Source of the DNA: an uncultured Bacteroidales bacterium
GTDB taxonomy: Bacteria; Bacteroidota; Bacteroidia; Bacteroidales; UBA932
Assembly (NCBI GenBank): GCA_900320545.1
Contig: ONSU01000018.1
Location: 18,824-82,823, forward strand
Reading direction: 5' to 3'
Length of the DNA: 64,000 nucleotides
Position numbers and translations under genes: made by a program. Numbering within the stretch: position 1 is the stretch's first letter; every line of letters starts with the position of its first letter. Shown here in pieces: positions 8,515 to 15,895 of this stretch. The notes under the pieces were generated by a model that was not told where the DNA came from, did not search any database, and worked only from the letters and a program-made list of their open reading frames with translations.

Positions 8515-9318
8515 TTACTTGGGTTGTTTGCCGATGTAAGCCAGGATACCGCCGTCCACATAGAGGATGTGGCCGTTGACGGCATCGGAAGCGTGGGAAG
8601 CGAGGAATACGGCCGGTCCGCCGAGCTCTTCGGGCTCGAGCCAGCGACCCGCGGGGGTCTTGGCGCAGATGAAGCTGTCGAAAGGATGACGGCTGCCGTC
8701 GGGCTGCTTCTCGCGGAGCGGAGCGGTCTGCGGCGTGGCGATGTAGCCGGGGCCGATGCCGTTGCACTGGATATTGTATTCACCATACTCGGAGCAGATG
8801 TTGCGGGTAAGCATCTTCAGACCGCCCTTCGCGGCGGCATAGGCGGAAACCGTCTCGCGGCCGAGTTCGGACATCATCGAGCAGATGTTGATGATCTTGC
8901 CTTCGCGGCGCTCCATCATCTCGGGAAGCACGGCGCTCGACACGATGAACGGAGCCACCAGATCGACGTCAATCACCTGCTGGAACTCACGACGCTCCAT
9001 CTCGTGCATCGGGATGCGCTTGATGATACCGGCGTTGTTGACAAGAATGTCGATCTGGCCGACTTCCTCGTGGATCTTCTCCACCAGTGCCTTGACGGCG
9101 ACCTCGTCGGTCACGTCGCAGACATAGCCGTGCACGTTCTTGATGCCCGCCTCGGCATAGTTGGCGAGACCCCGCTGGAGCGCGGCCTCGTTGATGTCGT
9201 TGAAGATGATGTTCTTGATGCCGGCCGCGACGAACGCTTTGGCGATGTTGAAGCCGATGCCGTAGGAAGCGCCGGTGATCCAGGCGTTCTTCCCTTCGAG
9301 TGAAAACAGATTGGCCAT
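8515..9318 (-). CDS. kduD: 2-deoxy-D-gluconate 3-dehydrogenase / 2,5-diketo-3-deoxygluconate reductase (SDR)
   Basis: KduD reduces 2,5-diketo-3-deoxygluconate to KDG with NADH, directly after KduI. The start at 9318 (MANLFSLEGKNAWITG) gives 267 residues; the earlier in-frame codons overlap gntR and are not real. SDR landmarks are GASYGIG (residues 16-22), NNAGI (94-98), Ser147, and Tyr160 with Lys164 (YAAAK). The C-terminal NGHILYVDGG is typical of KduD. It lies between gntR (26-bp gap) and kduI (2-bp gap), making a regulator-plus-enzymes operon. Confidence 0.93.
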   Translation of the reverse strand: MANLFSLEGKNAWITGASYGIGFNIAKAFVAAGIKNIIFNDINEAALQRGLANYAEAGIKNVHGYVCDVTDEVAVKALVEKIHEEVGQIDILVNNAGIIKRIPMHEMERREFQQVIDVDLVAPFIVSSAVLPEMMERREGKIINICSMMSELGRETVSAYAAAKGGLKMLTRNICSEYGEYNIQCNGIGPGYIATPQTAPLREKQPDGSRHPFDSFICAKTPAGRWLEPEELGGPAVFLASHASDAVNGHILYVDGGILAYIGKQPK

Positions 9319-9344
9319 ATAAATGAAAAGTTTAAAATGAGTTT

Positions 9345-10064
9345 CTAGATACGGGTGCGGGGAATACGGTTGTCGCGATAATCCTCCGAGAAGGAAGCTA
9401 TGGCTTTGAAATGATTGCGAATACACTGCTGGGCGGCATCGGGGTCGGAACGGACGATGCAGGACAGCATTTCCTCGTGCTCGGCGGCCACGCTCGAGGG
9501 TTCGACCTTGCAGGCGCCGAGGCTGCGGTAGTACTTCAGCACGTCGGGCGTGATGCTGAGGAGCAGCGACGCGATGACGGGATTGTGCGACGCCCGTGCG
9601 ATGCAGAGGTGGAAGGCCAGGTCTTTCTCGTCCCGGAGCGGGGTATTCATGGAGGCGATGAATTCGTCCAGCGTGGCGCGGATATCGGCGATGTCCGCCT
9701 CGTCCCGGTTGAGGGCGCACAGGCGGATAGCCTCCGTCTCCAGAAGGACACGGACCTGCACGAGCGAATAGAAATCGAATCCATCGATCTCCAGGATGTT
9801 GTGGATCTGATTTTTCAGGACCGAAAGGGTCTGGTCGGCGAGGACCGTTCCGCTCTGGGGATAGGTCCTGACGATGCCGTAGATCTCGAGACGCTGGATG
9901 GCGCCGCGCACGTGGGCCCGGCTTACACCGACCTCTTCCGCGAGTTTCCGCTCAGCGGGAAGACGGTCACAGGGCTTGAGATCTCCCTTCTCAAGCAGTT
10001 GAAGGATATGGAGGGCGACTTTCCTTTCCTGGGAAGTCTGGGCGGCGGCTTTATCTTTAGACAT
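9345..10064 (-). CDS. GntR-family regulator with FCD domain (UxuR/ExuR-type)
   Basis: The 239-residue protein has an N-terminal winged helix at about residues 12-78 (LPAERKLAEEVGVSRAHVRGAIQRL). An all-helical FCD effector domain follows, with EAIRLCALNRD and FHLCIARASHNPVIA. FCD regulators near uronate genes are usually repressors released by hexuronates or KDG-type compounds. Its own promoter (10083-10113) overlaps TTGGTT half-sites, and full TTGGTTnACCAA palindromes lie at the alginate susC promoter and at 11111. I infer that it controls both, plus its own kduD-kduI operon. The family is firm; the regulon is inference. Confidence 0.9.
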   Translation of the reverse strand: MSKDKAAAQTSQERKVALHILQLLEKGDLKPCDRLPAERKLAEEVGVSRAHVRGAIQRLEIYGIVRTYPQSGTVLADQTLSVLKNQIHNILEIDGFDFYSLVQVRVLLETEAIRLCALNRDEADIADIRATLDEFIASMNTPLRDEKDLAFHLCIARASHNPVIASLLLSITPDVLKYYRSLGACKVEPSSVAAEHEEMLSCIVRSDPDAAQQCIRNHFKAIASFSEDYRDNRIPRTRI

Positions 10065-10082
10065 AGGTTATTGTCAATCGTA

Positions 10083-10113
10083 CAAATTTACGAAAAATAA
10101 CCAATTCAACCAA
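10083..10113 (-). promoter_or_regulatory. gntR promoter overlapped by TTGGTT half-sites
   Basis: On the minus strand TTG (10111-10113), a 20-bp spacer and TAAATTTG (10083-10090) make a good Bacteroidetes promoter 18 bp before the gntR start. The -33 region is embedded in two direct AATTGGTT copies on the minus strand. These resemble half-sites of the palindrome at 31540, which suggests autoregulation. Confidence 0.65.
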
Positions 10114-10114
10114 T

Positions 10115-11077
10115 TTAATTCGTGAGTTTTTCGATATAAAAATCGGCAAAATTCAGCACCTCGTCGCGAAGTTGCGGAGCGAGCACGTGATTCTTGCCCA
10201 GCGAGCGGTAAATCCCCCATTTCGGGCGGAGTCCGGTGGTGCCGGTACGCCAGAGATCGAGGCCGGATTTGTCCAGTTCGACCAGTTTTTTGCCGTCGGA
10301 CATCCGGTAGATAACCAGTTGGTAACGACCGTTTTGGGCAAATTTCACCGTCTCGGTCACCGTTACCCATTCCCCGAGGAAATCCGCCAGATTGACCTTC
10401 TTGAGATAATTGTTCGAGGCATTGTCCTCGGTCCGGCCGACGTGGATGACCTGGAACTGCTGCCCCCCGCTCGAAAGAGAGCGGCAGGTAAAGGTGATGA
10501 GCGGCATCCCGACATCGGCGGTGCCATCGGAGTTGTCGATGCCTTTGAGCTGATGGATGTGGCAGAAATTGGTCGTCGTCTGGAACCCCTCTGGAAGGCG
10601 GAACTTCCAGCTGATCCGGAGCGTCTCCCCCTCCTGCGCCACCAGGGCGGCGGGCGACTTGCCGTCGGTCTTGATCTCGTTGCGCTGGCGGTCGGTGATC
10701 TCCGGTTTGCCCCGGTCGTCGTCATTCTCCACGTGGATGTAGAAATCGAAGACGGGACGCTTCAGGATGTCATCGGTATGCTGGCGGATGTGGCGCCAGG
10801 GAGCGGAAGCGTGCGCGCCGGAATTGTCCGGCGGCTCCATGTTGTATCCGCGCGAGAGAATCAGTTCATACGTTCCCTCATCGTTGCCGTCGGCATAGAG
10901 CATCCCTTCCTTGAGCTCCTGGGGCGGTTCGTCGACAATGGGAGTGTCCTCCTCTTCGTCGGAAGGATTCGAGGGCTGTGTCGGCTTTCCGCCGGGGACG
11001 GGATCGGGAATGACGAATCCGCTGCTGCATGCCGCCATCAGGATGGGCATCGAAAAAAGAATGTGGCGTATTTTCAT
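10115..11077 (-). CDS. Jelly-roll polysaccharide-lyase-like lipoprotein
   Basis: The 320-residue protein has a lipoprotein signal (lipobox MAAC at residues 14-17), an acidic Pro-rich linker (residues ~22-55) and one catalytic-like domain. Three blocks appear in the order expected for the concanavalin-like jelly-roll lyase clan that includes PL7: DRQRNEIK (compare RxELR), HIHQLK (compare QIH) and RPKWGIYRS (compare KAGxYxQ). I therefore propose an endo-acting uronate-polysaccharide lyase, possibly alginate lyase; the CAZy family cannot be fixed by eye. A truncated paralogue lies at 12253-13059. An operator-like palindrome sits just upstream at 11111, where an alpha/beta hydrolase gene diverges. 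Secretion to the cell surface is likely. Confidence 0.6.
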   Translation of the reverse strand: MKIRHILFSMPILMAACSSGFVIPDPVPGGKPTQPSNPSDEEEDTPIVDEPPQELKEGMLYADGNDEGTYELILSRGYNMEPPDNSGAHASAPWRHIRQHTDDILKRPVFDFYIHVENDDDRGKPEITDRQRNEIKTDGKSPAALVAQEGETLRISWKFRLPEGFQTTTNFCHIHQLKGIDNSDGTADVGMPLITFTCRSLSSGGQQFQVIHVGRTEDNASNNYLKKVNLADFLGEWVTVTETVKFAQNGRYQLVIYRMSDGKKLVELDKSGLDLWRTGTTGLRPKWGIYRSLGKNHVLAPQLRDEVLNFADFYIEKLTN

Positions 11078-11093
11078 CTTGATAACTTTTCGT

Positions 11094-11101
11094 TATATTT
11101 G
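11094..11101 (+). promoter_or_regulatory. Probable -7 element of the esterase promoter
   Basis: TATATTTG fits TAnnTTTG on the plus strand and lies 52 bp before the ATG of the hydrolase at 11154. The operator-like palindrome begins 9 bp further on, near the expected transcription start. No good -33 element is visible. Confidence 0.5.
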
Positions 11102-11110
11102 CAATTGGTT

Positions 11111-11124
11111 ATTGGTTGACCAAT
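11111..11124. promoter_or_regulatory. Probable GntR operator between facing promoters
   Basis: ATTGGTTGACCAAT is a near-perfect palindrome matching AATTGGTTAACCAATT at 31540. It lies between two -7 elements that face each other (11094-11101 plus, 11130-11137 minus), so one bound regulator would cover both start regions. A further AATTGGTTA half-site precedes it at 11103. Confidence 0.65.
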
Positions 11125-11129
11125 TTTTG

Positions 11130-11137
11130 CAAATATA
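11130..11137 (-). promoter_or_regulatory. Probable -7 element of the lyase-like gene promoter
   Basis: On the minus strand this reads TATATTTG, 53 bp upstream of the lipoprotein start at 11077, with the palindrome 11111-11124 immediately downstream. The geometry repeats that of the alginate susC promoter. No good -33 element is visible. Confidence 0.5.
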
Positions 11138-11153
11138 ATAAAATTTGAACATT

Positions 11154-12149
11154 ATGAATCATTTTTCCCGCAAGGTATGCATAATTCTTGCCATTCTCAT
11201 GACGGGCAGCCCCGCGCTCTTCGCCCAGAAAGTGCCTACCAACAAGTATTCGATGAAGATGGAGCAGCGCGAGGACGGTTCCTACGTGCTCCAGAAGGAG
11301 AAGAATTACGCCAAGATCGTCGATCTGTCGGCGATTCCGGACCTGCTCGTCCCGTATGTCCATCAGAATGACCGGCTGACGGGCAAGCTCTACAACAAGA
11401 CCCAGACCGAGGAGTTCATCTACAAGACCTGTGACGACTACGAACTGAAGCTGGCCGTCGACAAAGCCGTCACCGAGAAACCCGCTCCCGTGATGTTCTA
11501 TATCCACGGCGGCGGTTGGGCGAGGGGAAATTTTGATTCTTCCCGCTCCCTGTCGAAGTATATGGCCCAGCAGCACGGCATCACCGGCGTCCGGGTTGAA
11601 TATACCCTCGCTCCGCAGCCCGGCGCCAACGTTGAGGTCTCGATCCAGGATGTGCTGGATGCCGTTCAGTTTATTATCAGCAGGGAGAAGGAACTCAATA
11701 TCGATCCTTCCCGCATCGGCTTCCTCGGCACCTCGGCCGGTGGCCATCTCGCTGCCGTCGCTGCGATGAAGCACCCCGGGACCAAGGTCTTTGTCGGTTA
11801 CTCCGGCATCTATGACCTGACAACCGCCAAAATCGTCCAGAAGACCAAGGATGAGCAACGAATCGCCTACTTCGAGGACCGCGACGAGAAGGTCCTCCGC
11901 GAGACCTCTCCGCTCTACCTGATTCCCAAGAAGACCTCCATTGCAGCCCAGCTTTTCTGCGGCACCTGCGACATCACCGTCGAGTGCACACAGAGCGAGG
12001 AATTCGCGGCCGCGCTGAAGCGTCACAAGGCCAAGGTGGACCTTCAGGTTTACCAGTACTACGATCACAACCTGTCCTCCAAGACCTCCGACAAGATGGA
12101 AGAAATCTTCTTTAAGACCGCCGATTTTATCGTCGCCAATCTGCTGTAA
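11154..12149 (+). CDS. Secreted alpha/beta hydrolase (carbohydrate-esterase-like)
   Basis: Starting at ATG 11154 (MNHFSRKVCII) the product is 331 residues with a cleavable signal peptide (about residues 5-25, ending LFAQ). A TTG 9 bp upstream is less likely as the start. It has the oxyanion motif YIHGGGW and the nucleophile elbow GTSAGGH (usually GDSAGG). Candidates for the triad Asp and His are GTCDITV and YYDHNLS near the C-terminus. The hormone-sensitive-lipase/acetylesterase class often removes acetyl groups from sugars, which would suit acetylated uronate polymers; that substrate is inferred from context only. It is the only plus-strand gene in this block, is divergent from a lyase-like gene and shares its operator, and ends in a strong terminator. 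Confidence 0.75.
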   Translation: MNHFSRKVCIILAILMTGSPALFAQKVPTNKYSMKMEQREDGSYVLQKEKNYAKIVDLSAIPDLLVPYVHQNDRLTGKLYNKTQTEEFIYKTCDDYELKLAVDKAVTEKPAPVMFYIHGGGWARGNFDSSRSLSKYMAQQHGITGVRVEYTLAPQPGANVEVSIQDVLDAVQFIISREKELNIDPSRIGFLGTSAGGHLAAVAAMKHPGTKVFVGYSGIYDLTTAKIVQKTKDEQRIAYFEDRDEKVLRETSPLYLIPKKTSIAAQLFCGTCDITVECTQSEEFAAALKRHKAKVDLQVYQYYDHNLSSKTSDKMEEIFFKTADFIVANLL

Positions 12150-12181
12150 AGCAGAAGTTACTCTCTGACAATAAGTTACAC

Positions 12182-12215
12182 AAAACACCCTACTGGAAAT
12201 CCAGTAGGGTGTTTT
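12182..12215. terminator. Bidirectional intrinsic terminator
   Basis: A perfect 16-bp inverted repeat (AAAACACCCTACTGGA, 12182-12197, pairing with 12200-12215) ends in TTTT. It separates the hydrolase gene from the end of the minus-strand alginate operon and can serve both strands. Confidence 0.92.
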
Positions 12216-12252
12216 ACGTAAATAATTGAGGATCAGCCAGATCCAATTAACG

Positions 12253-13059
12253 CTACGAATGGGAGTTAACGTAGAAATCGGCGAAACCCAGGGTTTCATC
12301 GCGAAGCTGTGAGGCGAGAGAGTGACCGGTCCCGAAAGAGCGGTAGATGCCCCACTTGGGCCTCATTCCCGCCGCACCGGTCCGCCAGAGGCAGAGGGAT
12401 GCGTTGCTGATTTTTACCAGCTCCCGGGAGTCTCTGACGCGTGTGATCGTGACGCTGTAGCTTCCGCTTACCGAGCAGGTCATCCGCTCCGTCACGCTCA
12501 CCCATTCACCCAGCAAGTCCGACAGCGGCACATTGGCCAGGTAAGTCAACGTACTGCCTTCCGAGGAGGGAGAAACCTGGATCACCTGGAACTTCTGTCC
12601 GTCGCTTGTGGATCGGCAGGTGAAGGTAATCACCGGTTTGTCGATATCCGCCGTGCCGGCGCTGTTGTCGATGCCTTTTATCTGGTGGACATGGGTAAAC
12701 TCTGTCGTAGTCTGCATTCCCTCAGGCAGACGGAAAAGCCACCGGCATTCCAGCGTCTGTCCCTGCTGTGCGACCATAGAAGCGGGCGAACCGTTGTCGG
12801 TCTTCAACTCGTTGCGCTGACGGTCCACATCCTCGCCCTTGTTGGTATCCGTGTCAAGGTGGATATCCATCAGGAACATATTGCGGCCCAGGGTCGCATC
12901 GTATGCCTGGCGGATATGCCTCACGGCGGGAGAATGGTCCGCGTCCGGCGTCTCGTAGTTGTACCCTTTGCCGGTGATCAGGGAATAGGTTCCCTCGTCG
13001 TCACCATCGGCGACGAGGGTTCCTTCTTCCGCTGGATCGACCGACGGGGCGGTCCCCCC
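12253..13059 (-). pseudogene. Leaderless jelly-roll lyase-like domain, in frame after a stop codon
   Basis: The frame read from the codon after the TGA of the preceding gene gives 268 residues. They align along their whole length with the lipoprotein at 10115-11077: ADGDDEGTYSL, RHIRQ, DRQRNELK, HVHQIKG, RPKWGIYRS and a complete C-terminus. The signal peptide is missing, and the first in-frame ATG is deep inside the domain, so no credible start exists. It is in the same frame as the upstream beta-helix gene. It is therefore either the remnant of a truncated paralogue fused to its neighbour, or the third domain of a 900-residue protein split by one nonsense change or a sequencing error. The jelly-roll clan call rests on the motif order R-x-E / IHQ / KxGxY. 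Confidence 0.6.
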
Positions 13060-14955
13060 TCACATCGGTATCGGCATCGGCTGCGGGCCGTATGCGCTGT
13101 ATGTCGAAGTCAGCGTGAAGGTCCCGGTAGCCGTGTCTGCTGTATCAATGGGGGTCTCTGTCAGCGTAGTGACATTGGTCAGCGGTCCCCTGCAGGCTGC
13201 ATCAGAAATGCTCCATTTTTTTGACCCAAGATTTCCATAACAGTAATTATTGGAGGACGCGCCCTCGAACACTGATGGATTATCGTCTGTCCCGGAGTTT
13301 GCTTTGAACATCTTGATGTTACTGCTATAGGTTCCGTCTTCTGCCCAGAGTACATTGTTTCTAATATAGATGGACTTTAGAGCATAAGTTCTGAATATGC
13401 CATTGCTGGCGGCAATGTTGTAGAAGAGATTATTATCCATCACTACCTCTTGCTGGCAGGTACTTGCATTAATACCCTCAGCGGATGTGGCGAAAACGTA
13501 TGACTGGGCGGCACCGCTTGTGCTATAGAACACATTGTTGGTGAAGGTGAAATCCTTGTACCCAGCCAGAGTAGTCGCGTTAGAATTGATGGAGAATAGC
13601 TGGACAGCTGCGCTTGTAGCAAAAATACAGCCGTTTATCCTTATCGACTCTATGCCGTTGTTAAGGTAAGAACTGTTAGGTGCGTACACGGGCCTTTTTA
13701 TGTTCTTGAAGTGGCATCCTTCCAGATTCAGGGATGAGAAATTGCCGTCATTGTCCTTCTTGGTGAAAAACTGTCCGGAGGAAGCAAAAGCTGCCATATC
13801 TACAGCAAGATGGTCCATCACCAATGAACCTGATTTCAAAAGGAACGATTTCGTACTTGTCGTATATTTGGCCGGATGGTCAAGGTCATTGCTGGCAAGG
13901 ATGACATTCCCGGTAATTGTAACTTCGGATGTGTTGGTAATCTCGGCATCTGAAGCCACGAAAATGACACCTGTATTTCCGGTTTTGAGTACAGCACCGT
14001 TTGCAAGTAACGTCGCGTCTCCGTCCGTCCCCCTGTTGTAAGTCTTGCCGCCGATGACGACGTCCTCATAGGCCATATAGGCCTCGTAACGGCCATTGTA
14101 CGTGGGGGTGGGGTCTTCACCGCCGCCTTCGTCGAACAGGGTGCTGACCTTGCCGATGGAGAGGATGTGATTGCGGGCGACAACCAGATCGTTGCTGGCG
14201 GTGCGGGTCTTGGTGACACCGTTTTTCACGACTTCCATCGCGAACCCTTCATAAGGGCTGGTGGTGGAACTCGGACGGACGGCGATGTAGTAGAAGCCCT
14301 GCTCCAGTGCCGAATCATCGGCATTCTTGAGCGTGACGGAATTGGAAGTCGGCGCATCTCCGTTGGAACCGCCGTTCGTGGAAACTTTCAGGGCGATGCC
14401 GCCGGCGAGTTTCCGGTTGGTGGCGGACACGGTAATGGCGGTAACGCCATCCTGGTCCACGTTGACCTTGAGCAGTGCGAACTGGTTGTAGAGTTTGACG
14501 GGATCCGACAGGGACGTCACCACTCGGGCGGCCAGGCCTGCGGCCGGGTCATACCCGTTCTTGACGGCCTGCTGTACGGCCGGCATCCGGACCTTGATCG
14601 TAGAAGTGGCGGCATCGGACACGACGGCCTCCGCCTGATACGGATAGAATACGATGAAACTTGACGCACCTTCGGAAACCTCTCCCGTGAAGGAAGTGGT
14701 GGCTCCGGCGGAGGCCGCATCGAATTTATTGGGAGCGGTGGCAATCCCGTCGAAGACACCGAGGGATTCGGTACCTTCCCAGAGGATGCTCAGTCCGTCA
14801 GAGCCGAGGGCGGTTTTGGTAAGAGCATCATCCACGGAGACGGAAAGTGTCGCGGGGACTTTGGCAACGGGGGCGGAGATGTTCGCTTCCTTCTCGCAGG
14901 AAGCCGTCAGGAGGGCTGCAAGGGCAGCAAGGGTAATCAAAATAACTCTTTTCAT
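13060..14955 (-). CDS. Lipoprotein with fimbrillin-like N-domain and right-handed beta-helix (DUF4957/DUF5123-like)
   Basis: The 631-residue protein has a lipoprotein signal (residues 3-20, LLTASCEK). A fimbrillin-like region follows at ~35-270: DALTKTALGSDGLSILWEGTE, FIVFYPY, YYIAVRPS. From ~295 there is a parallel beta-helix repeat region rich in Asn and short strands (NLEGCHFKNI, FTNNVFY, IRNNVLWAED), resembling DUF4957/DUF5123 proteins that accompany glycan loci. It ends YGPQPMPIPM at a TGA, after which the same frame continues into a lyase-like domain. Its likely role is surface glycan binding or inactive beta-helix scaffolding; no catalytic residues are obvious. A 47-residue peptide gene lies 12 bp upstream. 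Confidence 0.65.
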   Translation of the reverse strand: MKRVILITLAALAALLTASCEKEANISAPVAKVPATLSVSVDDALTKTALGSDGLSILWEGTESLGVFDGIATAPNKFDAASAGATTSFTGEVSEGASSFIVFYPYQAEAVVSDAATSTIKVRMPAVQQAVKNGYDPAAGLAARVVTSLSDPVKLYNQFALLKVNVDQDGVTAITVSATNRKLAGGIALKVSTNGGSNGDAPTSNSVTLKNADDSALEQGFYYIAVRPSSTTSPYEGFAMEVVKNGVTKTRTASNDLVVARNHILSIGKVSTLFDEGGGEDPTPTYNGRYEAYMAYEDVVIGGKTYNRGTDGDATLLANGAVLKTGNTGVIFVASDAEITNTSEVTITGNVILASNDLDHPAKYTTSTKSFLLKSGSLVMDHLAVDMAAFASSGQFFTKKDNDGNFSSLNLEGCHFKNIKRPVYAPNSSYLNNGIESIRINGCIFATSAAVQLFSINSNATTLAGYKDFTFTNNVFYSTSGAAQSYVFATSAEGINASTCQQEVVMDNNLFYNIAASNGIFRTYALKSIYIRNNVLWAEDGTYSSNIKMFKANSGTDDNPSVFEGASSNNYCYGNLGSKKWSISDAACRGPLTNVTTLTETPIDTADTATGTFTLTSTYSAYGPQPMPIPM

Positions 14956-14967
14956 AGCTGCTCCTTA

Positions 14968-15111
14968 TTAATTGTTATCCCCCCAGTCAAACTCCCCGTC
15001 ATCACTGAATTTCTCGCTTTCCGAACCCGGAAGGAGATTGCTGTTCAGCAGATTGTCCTCGATGAGGAAATCCGTCGAATGGGCATGGGGTGTCAAATAT
15101 GTTCTTTTCAT
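14968..15111 (-). CDS. Small acidic-tailed peptide (47 residues), unknown function
   Basis: Starting at ATG 15111 the frame encodes MKRTYLTPHAHS, a short middle section with NLLNSNLLPGSES, and an acidic tail ending FDWGDNN. The organisation (MKK/RTY-P start, aliphatic centre, Asp/Trp-rich end) recalls the tiny peptides encoded beside fimbrillin-like or glycan-locus genes in Bacteroidetes, which have no assigned function. It fits the operon tightly: 10 bp after the SDR gene and 12 bp before a fimbrillin-like lipoprotein. The longer open frame upstream only shadows the SDR gene. There is no typical signal peptide. Reality is supported by position and composition, not by a known family. Confidence 0.6.
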   Translation of the reverse strand: MKRTYLTPHAHSTDFLIEDNLLNSNLLPGSESEKFSDDGEFDWGDNN

Positions 15112-15121
15112 TCCCGATCGG

Positions 15122-15877
15122 TTAAGAGAACAGCACGCCGCCGTTGATGTCGATGGAGGCGCCGGTGATGTAAGAAGACTCGCTGCTGGCGAGGAAGGCG
15201 ACGAGGTCGGCGACTTCCGTGGCCTCGCCTTCGCGGCGGAGCGGAGCGGTGTTGTGGAGGTTCTCACGGGCGGCCGGCTTGGTGAAACGGTCGTGGAACG
15301 AGGTATTGATCATACCCGGGGCGAGGGCGTTGACACGGATGCCCTGCGGGCCGAGTTCCTTCGCCATGGCGCGGGTGTGGCACATCACGGCCGCCTTTGC
15401 GGTGGCGTACATCGAAGCGCCGGGACCGCCGCCGTCACGCGCGGCCTGCGAGGAGAAGTTGACGATGGAGCCGCCTTCGGTCATCATAGGGACTACCTCG
15501 CGGGTGCAGAGGAACGTGCTGCGCATGTTGACGTCCATCAGGAAGTCATACCATTTCTCGTCCTGCTCGACGATGAGCTTGCGGCCGACGATACCGCCGA
15601 CGACGTTGACGAGGATATGCACGACCGGGCCGAATGCCTCGGCGGCCTTGGCGAAGAGGTTCTTCACGTCGGCGGCCTTGGTCATATCACCCTGGACGGC
15701 GATGGCGTTGCCGCCGTCCGCCTTGATCATCTCGACCGTAGCGGCCGCATCATCCGGGTTGTCAAAATAGTTCAGACATACTTTTGCACCTTCGAGCGCG
15801 AGCTTGACCGAAATCGCGCGACCGATGTCGCGGGCGCCGCCGGTCACAACGGCTACCTTTCCTTCTAATTTACCCAT
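15122..15877 (-). CDS. SDR-family reductase, probable DEH reductase of alginate catabolism
   Basis: The 251-residue short-chain dehydrogenase has GGARDIGRA (residues 13-21, dinucleotide binding), FSSQAA with Ser142/143, and Tyr157 with Lys161 (YATAK). The usual NNAG is replaced by NVVGG at 91-95. In an alginate locus this position is normally held by the enzyme reducing 4-deoxy-L-erythro-5-hexoseulose uronate (DEH) to KDG. Its neighbours PL17, kdgF and an MFS transporter support that role. It is co-directional with the MFS gene (18-bp gap) and the small peptide gene (10-bp gap). The fold is certain; the substrate is inferred from context. The protein is distinct from KduD encoded at 8515. Confidence 0.78.
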   Translation of the reverse strand: MGKLEGKVAVVTGGARDIGRAISVKLALEGAKVCLNYFDNPDDAAATVEMIKADGGNAIAVQGDMTKAADVKNLFAKAAEAFGPVVHILVNVVGGIVGRKLIVEQDEKWYDFLMDVNMRSTFLCTREVVPMMTEGGSIVNFSSQAARDGGGPGASMYATAKAAVMCHTRAMAKELGPQGIRVNALAPGMINTSFHDRFTKPAARENLHNTAPLRREGEATEVADLVAFLASSESSYITGASIDINGGVLFS

Positions 15878-15895
15878 TTTTAAAAAATATAAAGT

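Noticed and set aside
13055-13065. Recoding of TGA as an amino acid to join the beta-helix and lyase domains
   Set aside because: TGA is the normal stop of other genes here (for example GH28 and GH105, where it overlaps the next ATG), so general recoding is excluded. No downstream recoding hairpin is evident.
14968-15267. A 99-residue version of the small peptide
   Set aside because: The first 52 codons only shadow the SDR gene and are low-complexity Ser/Pro/Ala. The ATG at 15111 falls in the gap between genes.
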